From assembly GCF_003008615.1 (NCBI RefSeq), contig NZ_CP027657.1, positions 2,418,001 to 2,482,000 on the forward strand: a stretch of 64,000 bases of DNA, given 5' to 3'. The notes under the pieces were generated by a model, which had not been told where the DNA came from, did not search any database, and was given only the letters and a program-made list of their open reading frames with translations. This DNA comes from Pseudomonas mendocina (lineage in GTDB: Bacteria > Pseudomonadota > Gammaproteobacteria > Pseudomonadales > Pseudomonadaceae). The position numbers and the translations under genes are program-made. Positions 17,974-27,187 of the stretch are shown here, in pieces (the stretch's first letter is position 1; the number at the start of each line of letters is the position of its first letter).

Positions 17974-18480
17974 TCAGTAGTCTTCTTCGACAGGTGGTGG
18001 TGGCGGTGGGGTAAAGGGCTCGACCACGTACTGGCGACCGTAGCGGCGGCAGTCTTCCTGCGTACCGTTTGCCTGGCGCAGGGTGACGAGGAAGGTGCTG
18101 CCCTGTGGGTCATCGGCATCGATCACGCCGGTCTGCAGGTTGACGGCCTTGTTGAAATACCACTCGAACTCATCGTCCTCCCAGCTCGTGCCGCCATACC
18201 AGCGCACGATCAGCCCGCCTTCGCGCCAGTGTACGGAGGCAAAGGAGTGACCGTCCGGCCAGCGGTAGCCGATGATGCAGAAGTGGTTGCGGGTGCTGTA
18301 GGCCTTCTTCGACTGCAGCAGGATACGCAGCTCGGGTTCAGGATCCTGATAGGGCGGCGTCGTGGCGATATCGAAGCGGGCGTCCATCCCCGCGTAGATC
18401 GACTGGCCGAAATCCGTGGCCAGGGCGGTTGACGCGGCACCGAGCAGGGCCGCGCCGATCAGCTGTGCGAGAGGGCACAT
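17974..18480 (-). CDS. Secreted hypothetical protein
   Basis: A 168-residue protein with an N-terminal signal peptide (MCPLAQLIGAALLGAASTALA) given here in two parts: MCPLAQLIGAA then LLGAASTALA, with cleavage probably after ALA. The mature part is acidic and aromatic (SWEDDEFEWYFNKAVNLQTG) and ends with a proline-rich tail (PPPPPPVEEDY). Two cysteines (HFCIIGYR and EDCRRYG) could form a disulfide. The ATG at 18480 has AAGGA 5 nt before it; ATG at 18486 does not. I do not recognise the family; periplasmic location is inferred. Confidence 0.65.
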   Translation of the reverse strand: MCPLAQLIGAALLGAASTALATDFGQSIYAGMDARFDIATTPPYQDPEPELRILLQSKKAYSTRNHFCIIGYRWPDGHSFASVHWREGGLIVRWYGGTSWEDDEFEWYFNKAVNLQTGVIDADDPQGSTFLVTLRQANGTQEDCRRYGRQYVVEPFTPPPPPPVEEDY

Positions 18481-18535
18481 AAACATCCTTGTGAGTGTGG
18501 GTAACGCCCTGCACGCTAGCGCATCGCAGGGCTGC

Positions 18536-19531
18536 TCAGGAAGCGGTCTTGCCCTCGATCACGTCACATTCCGGACGGCGCGCATAGCGCTGGGCGAGAA
18601 CGGCGCAGACCATCAGCTGGATCTGGTGAAACAGCATCAGCGGCAGGATCAGTACGCCGATGGCGCTGCCGGCGAACAGCACCTGGGCCATCGGTACGCC
18701 GGTAGCTAGGCTCTTCTTCGAGCCGCAGAACAGGATGGTGATGCGGTCTTCCAGGCTGAAGCCCAGCCATTTGCCCAGCAGGTGGGTCAGCACCAGAGCC
18801 AGGGCCAGCAGGACGCAGCAGGCGGCAATCACCAGCAGCAAGGTGACCAGTGGTACCTGCTGCCACAGGCCGCCAATCACCGCGGCGCTGAAGGCGGTGT
18901 AGACCACCAGCAGGATAGAGCTCTGGTCGACGTACTTCAGCCAACTCTTGTTCTTGTTGACCCAACCGCCGATCCAGCGCTGGGCGATCTGGCCGAGGAC
19001 GAAGGGCAGCAGCAATTGCAGGCTGATCTTGCCGATGGCATCGAGGATCGAGCCATTGTCGCCGTGCACGCCCATCAGGAAGGCCACCAGCAACGGGGTG
19101 AGGAAGATGCCCAGTAGGCTGGAGGCCGCCGCACTGCAGATTGCTGCCGGGATGTTGCCACGCGCCAGCGAGGTGAAGGCGATGGCCGACTGCACGGTGG
19201 CCGGCAGGGCGCAGAGGTAGAGCATGCCCAGGTACAGCTCTTTGCCCAGCAGGGGCTCCAGCGCCGGCCTGAGCGCCAGGCCGAGCAGGGGAAAGAGGAT
19301 GAAGGTGCATGCGAACACCAGCAGGTGCAGGCGCCAGTGGCCTGCGCCGGCGAGAATCGCCTGGCGCGACAGCTTGGCACCGTGCATGAAGAACAGCAGG
19401 GCGATGGCCAGGTTGGTGATCCATTCGAAGATCGTGGCGATCTGGCCGCTGGCGGGCAGCAGCGTGGCGGCTAGTACCACGGCGAGCAGGGTCAGGGTGA
19501 AGGCATCGGGCAGGAGGCGGCGCAGAAACAT
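18536..19531 (-). CDS. Bile acid:sodium symporter-family transporter (YfeH-like)
   Basis: A 331-residue inner-membrane protein with about ten hydrophobic segments, an SBF-like pattern (ATVQSAIAFTSLARGNIPAA; FCGSKKSLATGVPMAQVLF) and the conserved GSKKS stretch of the YfeH subgroup. The start at 19531 (MFLRRLLPDAFTL) fits the family; an earlier GTG is possible. The substrate is unknown; sodium-coupled organic anion import is the family activity. It diverges from an AraC-type regulator that may control it. Confidence 0.8.
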   Translation of the reverse strand: MFLRRLLPDAFTLTLLAVVLAATLLPASGQIATIFEWITNLAIALLFFMHGAKLSRQAILAGAGHWRLHLLVFACTFILFPLLGLALRPALEPLLGKELYLGMLYLCALPATVQSAIAFTSLARGNIPAAICSAAASSLLGIFLTPLLVAFLMGVHGDNGSILDAIGKISLQLLLPFVLGQIAQRWIGGWVNKNKSWLKYVDQSSILLVVYTAFSAAVIGGLWQQVPLVTLLLVIAACCVLLALALVLTHLLGKWLGFSLEDRITILFCGSKKSLATGVPMAQVLFAGSAIGVLILPLMLFHQIQLMVCAVLAQRYARRPECDVIEGKTAS

Positions 19532-19612
19532 GGCGAATCTCGGACTTGCGATACAGGAGGCCGCCACACTATCGTCATCGAAAATTTCCGGCTAACGCCA
19601 AAGAGCCAGCAA

Positions 19613-20404
19613 GTGTCGCCAAACAGACATCCTGCCACCCTGCATCGCAGCCTGCCCGAGCTGCCGAGCCTGCCTCGGCCGCTCTATGGCCGCACCGAAT
19701 CGCTGACCAACCGTGCCCTGACCTTTCGCCATACGCATCCCTGGGTGCAGTTGTCCTACGCCATCGCCGGTGTGCTGGAGGTGCAGACCGCTGACGCCCG
19801 TTTCGTCGCCCCGCCGCAGCGGGCGGTATGGGTGCCGGCGGGCGTCGAGCACCAGGTGTTCAGCTCGCCGCGTACCGAGATGCGCAGCCTGTACATCGAC
19901 GGTAGCGCGGTGCCCTGGGGATCGGCCGAGTGCCGAGTGCTTGCTGTCAGCCCGCTGCTGCGCGAGCTGATTCGCGGTTTCAGCGCGTTGCCGGCCGAGT
20001 ACGACGAGCAGGGCGCACCGGGCAGGCTGGCGGCGGTGTTGCTGGACGAATTGCGCGCCGCACCGGACGTCGCGCTGGTGCTGCCGTTACCGCAGGACGC
20101 GCGGCTGCGTGAGGTGTGTCAGGGGCTGGAGGATGCGACGCTGCGCCAACTGGGCCTGGGCGAATGGGGTGAGCGCCTGGGGGTTTCGGAAAAGACCCTG
20201 AGCCGGCTGTTCCTGCGTGAGACGGGCCTGAGTTTTCGCGTATGGCGCCAGCGCCAACGCTTGCTGGATGCGCTGACCCCGTTGGAGCAGGGCGAGCGTG
20301 TCACCGATGTGGCGCTGGCCTGCGGCTACGACTCGTTATCGGCCTTTATCGCTGCCTTTCGTCGCCAGTTCGGCGCGACGCCGGGGGAGTTTTTCCGCGA
20401 GTAA
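19613..20404 (+). CDS. AraC-family regulator with cupin sensor domain
   Basis: A 263-residue regulator. The N-terminal cupin (HTHPWVQLSYAIAGVLEVQT; PPQRAVWVPAGVEHQV) is followed by two C-terminal helix-turn-helix motifs (GERLGVSEKTLSRLFLRETG; DVALACGYDSLSAFIAAFRR). Starts at a GTG (19613). It is divergent from the SBF-like transporter with about 80 bp between starts, so local control of that transporter is the simple hypothesis. Ligand unknown. Confidence 0.82.
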   Translation: MSPNRHPATLHRSLPELPSLPRPLYGRTESLTNRALTFRHTHPWVQLSYAIAGVLEVQTADARFVAPPQRAVWVPAGVEHQVFSSPRTEMRSLYIDGSAVPWGSAECRVLAVSPLLRELIRGFSALPAEYDEQGAPGRLAAVLLDELRAAPDVALVLPLPQDARLREVCQGLEDATLRQLGLGEWGERLGVSEKTLSRLFLRETGLSFRVWRQRQRLLDALTPLEQGERVTDVALACGYDSLSAFIAAFRRQFGATPGEFFRE

Positions 20405-20443
20405 GGTCGAGGTGAGTGCAACTCGCCTGCAGCAATCGCCCCG

Positions 20444-20608
20444 ATTCGTAGGGTGCCGCTTGTCACGGAGGTTAAAAAACGCTGTGCCTACGGTGGAGTA
20501 AGCCACCATTGACGCAACACGATCTATCGTCTGGTGGGTTACGCGGCGCGCCGTCTGTATCTGCGTATGCAAGATTGGCGTTCGGCGCCGCTAACCCACC
20601 CTACGAAT
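20444..20608. mobile_element. MITE-like element, copy 1 (inverted relative to copy 2)
   Basis: Ends are perfect 12-bp inverted repeats: ATTCGTAGGGTG at 20444-20455 and CACCCTACGAAT at 20597-20608. The 165-bp body, read on the minus strand, aligns with the element at 43791-43969: both begin GTAGGGTGGGTTAGCG, share GCGTAACCC and later GATCG-GTTGCG-C-ATGGTGG blocks. No open frame of note. Non-autonomous element mobilised in trans is the likely nature. Confidence 0.65.
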
Positions 20609-20667
20609 ATGGGTTCCGCCAGGACAATGTCCGGCATGCCATCCCCGGATTGCATGCGGACGACGCG

Positions 20668-20940
20668 TTATTCCTTCGGCTTCTTCAGCTTGGGATTGGG
20701 GAAGAACTGCACGGCCTGAACGCCTGCACTGGCCTTGGGTTTCAGGCCGCTGACGTTGACCCGCGTGGGGATCTCCTTGGGTACCGAGTTGCCGCGCGCG
20801 TCGAGGGTGTCGGCATAGCCGCAGCGGACGCATTCGCGGTGCGGCACGCCGTCGACGTTCCACATCTTGATGCTGTCGGTCTCGCTGCACGCCGGGCACA
20901 CGGCGCCGGCGATGAAGCGCTTCGGGGTAACCTCGCTCAT
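20668..20940 (-). CDS. YheV-like zinc-ribbon protein
   Basis: A 90-residue protein beginning TPKRFIAGAVCPACSETDS with a second pair in HRECVRCGYAD. The two CxxC knuckles (about 30 residues apart) predict one structural zinc. It overlaps the prlC stop by 4 bp (ATGA), so it is translationally coupled to oligopeptidase A. Small YheV-type zinc-ribbon proteins beside prlC recur in gammaproteobacteria; function unknown. Confidence 0.8.
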   Translation of the reverse strand: MSEVTPKRFIAGAVCPACSETDSIKMWNVDGVPHRECVRCGYADTLDARGNSVPKEIPTRVNVSGLKPKASAGVQAVQFFPNPKLKKPKE

Positions 20941-22985
20941 GCGGCCTCCTGGCTCAGGCCAAGGTGGCGCAGCAGGGCGTCGATCTTCGGCTCACGGCCA
21001 CGGAAATCGACGAACAGCACCATCGGCGCCTGCGAGCCGCCACGGGCGAGGATCGCCTCGCGGAAGGCACGGCCGGTGTCGGCGTTGAACACGCCTTCTT
21101 CCTCGAATTTCGAGAAGGCATCGGCGCTGAGCACTTCAGCCCACTTGTAGCTGTAGTAACCGGCTGCATAGCCGCCAGCGAAGATGTGCGCGAAGCCGTT
21201 GGCGAAGCGGTTGTAGGCCGGCGGACGCAGCACCGAGACCTCGCTGCGCACGCCTTCGAGCACGTCCAGCACGCTGCGGCCGTCGCCATGGGTGGCGTGC
21301 AGTTCGAAGTCGAACAGGGAGAATTCCAGCTGGCGCACCATCATCAGGCCGGACTGGAAGTTCTTCGCCGCCAGCATCTTGTCCAGCATGGCCTGCGGCA
21401 ACGCTTCGCCGGTTTCATAGTGGCCGGAAATCAGCGCCAGGCCTTCCGGCTCCCAGCACCAGTTCTCCATAAACTGGCTTGGCAGCTCGACCGCATCCCA
21501 AGCCACACCGTTGATGCCCGAGGCACCGGCATGCTCGACGCGGGTCAACAGGTGGTGCAGGCCATGGCCGAACTCATGGAACAGCGTGGTGACTTCATCG
21601 TGGGTCAGCAGCGCCGGCTTGCCACCGACCGGCGGGGTGAAGTTGCACACCAGGTTGGCCACCGGGGCGACCAGTTGGCCGTGGGCGTCACGGCGCTTGT
21701 CGCGGGCACCGTCCATCCAGGCACCGCCGCGCTTGTTGGCCCGGGCGTAGAGATCGAAGAAGAAGCGCCCGACGTGTTGGCCGTTCTCGCTGATCTCGAA
21801 CAGACGCACGTCCGGGTGCCAGGTGTCGAAGTCTTTCAGCTCGCGAATCTCGATGCCGTAGAGCTTGTGCACGATGGCGAACAGGCCGCTGAGCACTTTG
21901 TCCACCGGGAACCAGGCGCGAACCTCTTCCTGCGAAATACTGTAGCGCTGCTGGCGCAGGCGCTCGCTGTAGTAGCCGACGTCCCAGCTCTGCAGGTCGC
22001 TCAGGCCCTGTTCGGCGGCAAAGGCTTTCAGTTCGGCCAGATCCTGCTCGGCGAACGGCTTGCTGCGTACGGCCAGGTCACGCAGGAAGCTCAGCACCTG
22101 GTCGGTGTTCTCGGCCATCTTGCTGGCCAGGCTCAGCTCGCTGTAGTTGGCGAAGCCGAGCAGGCGCGCCAGCTCCTGGCGCAGGTCGAGAATCTCCGCC
22201 ATCAGTGGGCCGTTGTCGTTCTGCCCGGCGTTCGGCCCCTGGTCGGAGGCGCGGGTGCAGTAGGCGGCGTACACCTCTTCGCGCAGGGCGCGGTCGTCGG
22301 CGTAGGTCATCACCGCGTAGTAGCTGGGGAATTCCAGGGTGATCAACCAGCCTTCCAATTCCTTGGCTTCGGCGGCTTGTTTCATCTGTGCCTTGGCCGA
22401 GTCGGTCAGGCCGGCCAGGCGGCTTTCGTCATCGATCAGCTTGGTCCAGGCCTGGGTCGCGTCGAGCAGTTGGTTGGAGAATTTGCTGGTCAGTTCGGAC
22501 AGGCGCATCTGGATCTCGCCGTAGCGCTTCTGCTGCTCGGCCGGCAAGTCGATGCCGGACAGGCGGAAGTCGCGCAGGGCGTGTTCGAGAATGGTCTTCT
22601 GCGCCACATCGAAGTTGGCCGCAGCCGGGCTGTTGGCCAGGGCCTCGTAAGCGTCGAAAAGCGGCTTGTTCTGGCCCATCTCTGTCCAGTATTCCGACAG
22701 TTTGGGCAGGCAGGCCTCGTAGGCGGCGCGCAGTTCAGGGCTGTTGCGCACGGCGTTGAGGTGGCTGACCGGGCTCCAGGCGCGGCCCAGGCGTGCGCCG
22801 AGTTCGTCCAGCGCCAGCACCAGGCCGTCCCAGCTCGGATTGGCCTGCTGCGCTTCGAGCAGCTTGGCGATGGCGGTGCGGCTGTCAGCGAGGATCTGGT
22901 CGACAGCGGGCTCGACGTGTTCCGGCAAAATCAGCGAGTAGGGCGGCAGGTCGAAGTCTTGCAGCAGGGGATTGTTCGCGGTCAC
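20937..22985 (-). CDS. prlC: Oligopeptidase A (M3 metallopeptidase)
   Basis: Cytoplasmic zinc oligopeptidase that degrades signal peptides and short peptides. The active-site helix HEFGHGLHHLL lies near residue 470, with the downstream Glu ligand region in the GVAWDAVELPSQFMENW segment. From the GTG at 22985 (VTANNPLLQDF) the protein has 682 residues, like its relatives; AGGTG stands 8 nt upstream, and the longer open frame has no support. yheV follows in the same operon, and a gamma-carbonic anhydrase gene diverges from it. Confidence 0.93.
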   Translation of the reverse strand: MTANNPLLQDFDLPPYSLILPEHVEPAVDQILADSRTAIAKLLEAQQANPSWDGLVLALDELGARLGRAWSPVSHLNAVRNSPELRAAYEACLPKLSEYWTEMGQNKPLFDAYEALANSPAAANFDVAQKTILEHALRDFRLSGIDLPAEQQKRYGEIQMRLSELTSKFSNQLLDATQAWTKLIDDESRLAGLTDSAKAQMKQAAEAKELEGWLITLEFPSYYAVMTYADDRALREEVYAAYCTRASDQGPNAGQNDNGPLMAEILDLRQELARLLGFANYSELSLASKMAENTDQVLSFLRDLAVRSKPFAEQDLAELKAFAAEQGLSDLQSWDVGYYSERLRQQRYSISQEEVRAWFPVDKVLSGLFAIVHKLYGIEIRELKDFDTWHPDVRLFEISENGQHVGRFFFDLYARANKRGGAWMDGARDKRRDAHGQLVAPVANLVCNFTPPVGGKPALLTHDEVTTLFHEFGHGLHHLLTRVEHAGASGINGVAWDAVELPSQFMENWCWEPEGLALISGHYETGEALPQAMLDKMLAAKNFQSGLMMVRQLEFSLFDFELHATHGDGRSVLDVLEGVRSEVSVLRPPAYNRFANGFAHIFAGGYAAGYYSYKWAEVLSADAFSKFEEEGVFNADTGRAFREAILARGGSQAPMVLFVDFRGREPKIDALLRHLGLSQEAA

Positions 22986-23117
22986 GACGAGGCACCTGTG
23001 GCGAATGAAGGTAGGGTTGCGGCGCAGAGAGCGGCAATAATTCTGGCGCGATAGCAACCGACATGGGGGCCATCTTAATTAGAATCAAGTTTTCCCGCAG
23101 CCCAGGAGATTTCTATC

Positions 23118-23660
23118 GTGGCGATTCGTACTTACCAACAAGCCACTCCACAGCTTGGCGAACGGGCCTTCGTTGACGCCAGCGCCGTGGTCATCGGTGA
23201 CGTCGAACTGGGCGAGGACAGCTCGGTCTGGCCGATGACCGTGATCCGCGGCGACATGCACCGCATCCGCATCGGCGCACGTACCAGCGTGCAGGACGGC
23301 AGCGTGTTGCATATCACCCACGCCGGGCCGTTCAACCCGGATGGCTACCCGCTGATCATCGGTGACGATGTGACCGTCGGGCACAAGGTCACGCTGCATG
23401 GCTGCACGTTGGGCAACCGGATTCTGGTCGGCATGGGCAGCATTGTCATGGACGGCGCGGTGGTCGAGGACGAAGTGATCATCGGTGCCGGCAGTCTGGT
23501 GCCACCGGGCAAGTGCCTGGAGAGCGGCTACCTGTACGTCGGCAGCCCGGTGAAACAGGCCCGCCCGCTGACCGACAAGGAACGCAACTTCTTCAGTTAT
23601 ACCGCCGCTAACTACGTGAAGCTCAAGGATCTGCATCTGGCAGAAGGCTACGACCAGTGA
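23118..23660 (+). CDS. Gamma-carbonic anhydrase-family protein (YrdA-like)
   Basis: A 180-residue left-handed beta-helix hexapeptide-repeat protein. Candidate zinc ligands are H65 or H68, H89 and H94 (SVLHITHAG; VTVGHKVTLHGC). The GTG start at 23118 has GGAG upstream. It overlaps the next gene by 4 bp (GTGA). Carbonic anhydrase activity is not proven for all YrdA-type members. A beta-class enzyme is also encoded in the window. Confidence 0.88.
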   Translation: MAIRTYQQATPQLGERAFVDASAVVIGDVELGEDSSVWPMTVIRGDMHRIRIGARTSVQDGSVLHITHAGPFNPDGYPLIIGDDVTVGHKVTLHGCTLGNRILVGMGSIVMDGAVVEDEVIIGAGSLVPPGKCLESGYLYVGSPVKQARPLTDKERNFFSYTAANYVKLKDLHLAEGYDQ

Positions 23661-24160
23661 GCGCCGCCACATTGGTCATCCGGCCTATCGAGGCTGCCGA
23701 CTTCGACCAGGTCTGGCCGATCATCCGTGACGTGGTGCAGGCGCAGGAAACCTACGCCTTCGACCCGCACATGGATCGTGAAACCGCCTGGAAGACCTGG
23801 GTCGAACTGCCGCGCGCGACCTTCGTTGCCGAACAGGGCGGGCAGATACTCGGCACCTACTACATCAAGGCCAATGCCGCCGGGCCGGGCGATCACGTGT
23901 GCAACTGCGGCTACATGACCGCCCCCGCCGCTCGTGGCCAGGGCATCGCCGGTAAGCTTTGTGCCCATTCGCTGGATGTGGCCCGGCAGCTGGGCTTCAG
24001 CGCCATGCAGTTCAACAGCGTGGTCTCGACCAACGAGGTCGCTGTGGCGCTGTGGCAGAAGCACGGCTTCGAAATCGTCGGCACCCTGCCCAAGGCCTAT
24101 CGCCATGCGCGACATGGGTTGGTGGACTGCCATGTGATGTTTCGTAGTTTGGACGCCTGA
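23657..24160 (+). CDS. GNAT-family N-acetyltransferase
   Basis: A 167-residue acetyl-CoA-dependent acetyltransferase. The acetyl-CoA loop is APAARGQGIAGKLCAHSLD, and the end of the fold is NEVAVALWQKHGFEIVGT. The GTG start overlaps the preceding stop codon, so the two genes are coupled. Substrate unknown. This is the last core gene before the CRISPR locus. Confidence 0.85.
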   Translation: MSAATLVIRPIEAADFDQVWPIIRDVVQAQETYAFDPHMDRETAWKTWVELPRATFVAEQGGQILGTYYIKANAAGPGDHVCNCGYMTAPAARGQGIAGKLCAHSLDVARQLGFSAMQFNSVVSTNEVAVALWQKHGFEIVGTLPKAYRHARHGLVDCHVMFRSLDA

Positions 24161-24238
24161 AAGCCCGTGCGGCAGCGAGTCGTATCTGCAATCCCGCTTA
24201 AGCGAACTGCTTGGTTCCGGACATGGATGCTTGCGTAG

Positions 24239-24270
24239 GGCGGGCTCAGGAGCGAAGCGAACAGCCCGCC
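24239..24270. repeat. REP-like hairpin at the edge of CRISPR array 1
   Basis: GGCGGGCT (24239-24246) and AGCCCGCC (24263-24270) form an 8-bp inverted repeat around GGAGCGAAGCGAA. It directly abuts the degenerate, leader-distal CRISPR repeat and may end transcription of the GNAT operon and of the array. Confidence 0.5.
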
Positions 24271-24475
24271 AATTGCTGCCTACACGGCAGTGAAGGACAT
24301 GACTGTGCTCACTCCCGGTAATGGGGATTTCTGAGCTGCCTACACGGCAGTGAAGGCGGCGAACAAGAAAACCCAGGCGGCGATGAATTTCTGAGCTGCC
24401 TACACGGCAGTGAAGGCCTCCTCCAGCGTCTGCCGCGCCTCACGCAATTTCTGAGCTGCCTACACGGCAGTGAAG
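24268..24475 (-). CRISPR. CRISPR array 1, subtype I-F (4 repeats, 3 spacers)
   Basis: Repeats of 28 bp at 24328-24355, 24388-24415 and 24448-24475 are identical. A fourth, at 24268-24295, is degenerate in its leader-distal 7 bases. Spacers are all 32 bp (24296-24327, 24356-24387, 24416-24447). On the minus strand the repeat reads CTTCACTGCC then GTGTAGGCAG then CTCAGAAA; CTGCC-GTGTA-GGCAG is the I-F hairpin and CTCAGAAA the 8-nt crRNA 5' handle. The degenerate repeat is at the low-coordinate end, so the leader is at 24476 onward and the newest spacer is 24416-24447. Confidence 0.97.
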
Positions 24476-24605
24476 TAGCGCTAAAAGTCGCTAACACATT
24501 GATTATTAAAGAACCTCCTCTGCGTTGCCCGGCTTACCCCTTTTTTCGGAGCCGCTTGCAAGTGCTTGATTTTGCAAGGGCTCCGGTTGTGGTCAGAAAA
24601 GAGGG
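24476..24605 (-). promoter_or_regulatory. CRISPR array 1 leader with two IHF sites
   Basis: AT-rich region between the array and cas6f. Two perfect matches to the IHF consensus (WATCAA-N4-TTR) lie on the minus strand: AATCAATGTGTTA at 24492-24504 and AATCAAGCACTTG at 24559-24571. IHF bends the leader during spacer acquisition in type I systems. The distal site begins 84 nt from the first repeat, exactly as in array 2. Confidence 0.75.
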
Positions 24606-25175
24606 TCAGAACCAGGGGATGCTGGCCTGTGGGCTCAGGCCATAGGCGCCGAAGGTGCCTGCGGTTGGTGTGTCGAGCAGCGGGCCGTGGCGAATAAACA
24701 GGCGGAAGCTGTGGCCGCTACCGTTGCTGCGCAAGGTGGCGTAGGGCAGGTCGCAACGTTTGCCGGCGCTGTCGGGGATGCGCTGGCGCGCTTCCTCCTC
24801 GCTGATACCGTGGCGCTTGATCAGGCGGCGGCGGGCGCGCTCCGGGTTGCTGTCCACCTGTACGCGGCTGACGCAACGCCAGCGCACTTGCGCGGGGATC
24901 GGCGCCAGCTCGCCCAGGTGCAGGTGGTCACGCATGCCGGTGAGCCAGTTCAGCGCCAGTAGCCTGTCCAGGGCCTCGGCACTGCCATGTAGGCGCAGGC
25001 GAGTGCCGAGGCCGTGGCTGGCGCTTTCCACATCCGGGAAGCTGATGCCCACATCGCTACGGCGCAGGTCATGCAGGCCCCGGTGCAGTTTGGCCAGCAG
25101 GGCGCTCATCAACTGCGTGGCCGGGAATTCCGGATCGGGTAGCAGTTTGAGGTCGAGGTAGTGATCCACGGTCAT
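24606..25175 (-). CDS. cas6f: Cas6f (Csy4) crRNA endoribonuclease
   Basis: Cuts pre-crRNA at the base of the repeat hairpin and stays bound to the crRNA 3' end. The 189 residues follow P. aeruginosa Csy4 closely with a shift of two: H31 corresponds to catalytic H29 and S150 to S148; the arginine-rich helix [13 protein letters not shown] binds the stem; the C-terminus ends PWF. It overlaps cas7f by 4 bp. Being intact, it should also cut the repeat-like hairpins of the element at 28664-28745, whose stems are conserved by compensatory changes. Confidence 0.95.
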   Translation of the reverse strand: MTVDHYLDLKLLPDPEFPATQLMSALLAKLHRGLHDLRRSDVGISFPDVESASHGLGTRLRLHGSAEALDRLLALNWLTGMRDHLHLGELAPIPAQVRWRCVSRVQVDSNPERARRRLIKRHGISEEEARQRIPDSAGKRCDLPYATLRSNGSGHSFRLFIRHGPLLDTPTAGTFGAYGLSPQASIPWF

Positions 25176-26200
25176 TTCTCCTCGGCGGCCCCGAATACGC
25201 CGCCACGGATCAGGTTGGCGATCACGTAGTGCTGCTGCTCGGCACTCGGCACGGTGTCGTTGAGCACCCAGGCATCGAACAGGCTGTAGAAGTCGGCTTT
25301 GTCCTTGGGCTGGCGGTAGGCCTTGCCCTGGGAGGTGACGGAGCCGTAGGGCTCGACGGCGATGGGCCCGCGTTCGCCAGCCTCCGGGTACCAGGTGTCG
25401 ATGGTGCGCAGGGCGTTGCCGATCTTCTGCGAGTGGATGGCGGCCACATCGCCGACCTTATAGAGCGTCTTGCTCTTGCCGCCTTTGCTGTCGCCCCGAT
25501 CGAGGATCAGCTCCTGCGAGGGGAAGATTTCCTGGCCGTCGCCGATACGCACGAAGGCCACCACCTCCAGCAGCAGATGGCCCTTGCCGGCCAAGCCGTC
25601 GGCGATCACCTGGCCCAGGCTGTCGACCTCGGCGTGGGCGGCAAAGGCGCGCAGCGGCAGCGCCAGGCCATCGAACGTCCAGCGCTGCACCGCTTCGCCG
25701 TTCTGCAGGCGGGCGATGCGCACTTCAACGGCTTCGGCGCCGATGCGGTTGCGCCAGAGGAAGCGGCCGTTGGCCAGGTTGGCGGCGTAGCGCCGGCCCA
25801 GTTCGGCGAAGCCTTGTTCGGCTACATAGCCCTGCACGGTGGCCAGCAGCTTGGCCTGGTAGTCGGCATCGTTACAGGCCGAGGGAGTACCGGCGCCGCC
25901 CAGCACACGCAAGGTGAAGCGCACCTTGAGGGTGTCGGCATCGGCGGGCAGGGCGGCGACATCAACGGTTTGCAGGTTGGGTGCCTGGATCGAGGCGTCC
26001 AGCTTGGCCGGGTCGCGATCCTTGGTTTTCAGGCGGTTGGAGATGGTACCGCGCACGGATTTCTCGCGGATATGCACAGGCTGCCAGATGCCGGCGTCGC
26101 GTTGACTCCAGCGTCCTGCATAAAGCAGTGCGTCGGAGGGGTCGAGCTTGCGCTCGAAGGCGAGTACGGAGGCGGTGGTCAGCGTGGTGGTCTTGGCCAT
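25172..26200 (-). CDS. cas7f: Cas7f (Csy3) backbone subunit
   Basis: Forms the six-copy backbone of the Csy complex, each copy covering 6 nt of spacer. The 342-residue length is right for the family, with typical stretches [36 protein letters not shown] and [19 protein letters not shown]. The ATG at 26200 has AAGGA upstream. It sits 12 bp after cas5f and overlaps cas6f (ATGA). Confidence 0.95.
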   Translation of the reverse strand: MAKTTTLTTASVLAFERKLDPSDALLYAGRWSQRDAGIWQPVHIREKSVRGTISNRLKTKDRDPAKLDASIQAPNLQTVDVAALPADADTLKVRFTLRVLGGAGTPSACNDADYQAKLLATVQGYVAEQGFAELGRRYAANLANGRFLWRNRIGAEAVEVRIARLQNGEAVQRWTFDGLALPLRAFAAHAEVDSLGQVIADGLAGKGHLLLEVVAFVRIGDGQEIFPSQELILDRGDSKGGKSKTLYKVGDVAAIHSQKIGNALRTIDTWYPEAGERGPIAVEPYGSVTSQGKAYRQPKDKADFYSLFDAWVLNDTVPSAEQQHYVIANLIRGGVFGAAEEK

Positions 26201-26212
26201 GGTCGGATGTCC

Positions 26213-27187
26213 TTATGCGTGGGCTTCGAGATCGAGAAAGGGCGTGTTGCAACGGAACAGGCCGACATCTGGCTCGGCCTGGTGATACCAGAGCAGTTCG
26301 CGGATATCGCCGAAACGCAGCGGGCTGCGCCATTCGCCGAGTCCGTAGAGGCTTTCGACGAAGTGAAACGGCACCTCGCGGTCGCGGGCATTGCGCACGC
26401 TGCCAGGGACATGCTCCGACAGCGAGCGATAACCCAGCGGAATCGGCACCAGCCAGCCGGCGCGTTGGCGTATTTGCCAGGCCTCGCGCGGCGCGCCGTT
26501 TTCGTCGGTGGAGCCAGGCGGGTCGACGTTCAGGCGGGTGAGGTCGAGCAGGGCGTCGAGGCTGGTCAGGCTGGTGTCCTGCTCCCGCAGGGCGGCGGTG
26601 TGTCGTGTCAGCAGGTCATTGCGCGGTATCAGGGCGAAGCCCGGCAGCAGACGGCGCGCCAGTTTGCGGCTGAGGCGGGAAGCTTCCTCGGCATTGCCGG
26701 GCCAGATTTCAAGCGAAGCTTGGCTGCGATCGCCGAGTACCCAGGTCGGCGGCAGCAGGCTGCCACCGGCCAGGCGCATGCCGAGGGCGGTGTCCCAGGC
26801 GCGTTGGGCGATTGTCTTTTCATCCTGCATGCCGTCGTAGAGGGCCATGCCGGAGACACCGATCAGCAGGCTGACCTCCAGGTGCATGCGGCCTTCTTCG
26901 ACGATGGCGGACGTCGAGCCGTCCTTGCCTACCGGGTTGCGCGTCAGGTGGAACACCTGAGTGCGCTTGCCGGCTGGTTGTGAGGTTTGCGTTTGATGCC
27001 GGTGGCAGATGATGGCCACACCATCGAGGGCGATGTCCATGTCCTGGCTGAGCTTGCGCTGCAGGGCATGGACGAAGCCGGTGAAGGCAGTGACGGCGGG
27101 GAAGCCCCAGGTCAGTGGGCCGGAAATGGCATTGGCGTTCTGCACGCGCAGGCGCGGCAGCAGGAGCAGGGCTTCAGGCGCGTCCAT
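26213..27187 (-). CDS. cas5f: Cas5f (Csy2) subunit
   Basis: Caps the crRNA 5' handle together with Cas8f. The 324-residue protein starts MDAPEALLLLPRLRVQNANA and shows the I-F signature GPLTWGFPAVTAFTGFVHAL. The ATG at 27187 overlaps the end of cas8f by 14 bp and follows AAGGAG. The frame is open upstream through cas8f to 28390, but that extension is a frame shadow of cas8f. Confidence 0.94.
   Translation of the reverse strand: MDAPEALLLLPRLRVQNANAISGPLTWGFPAVTAFTGFVHALQRKLSQDMDIALDGVAIICHRHQTQTSQPAGKRTQVFHLTRNPVGKDGSTSAIVEEGRMHLEVSLLIGVSGMALYDGMQDEKTIAQRAWDTALGMRLAGGSLLPPTWVLGDRSQASLEIWPGNAEEASRLSRKLARRLLPGFALIPRNDLLTRHTAALREQDTSLTSLDALLDLTRLNVDPPGSTDENGAPREAWQIRQRAGWLVPIPLGYRSLSEHVPGSVRNARDREVPFHFVESLYGLGEWRSPLRFGDIRELLWYHQAEPDVGLFRCNTPFLDLEAHA

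Noticed and set aside
20964..23054. 696-codon open frame opposite prlC
   Set aside because: Mirror of the conserved oligopeptidase frame; no ribosome-binding site or family features.
24268..24295. Treating the incomplete outer repeats of both arrays as separate solo repeats
   Set aside because: They keep the 60-bp register and 32-bp spacers, so they are normal degenerate terminal repeats.
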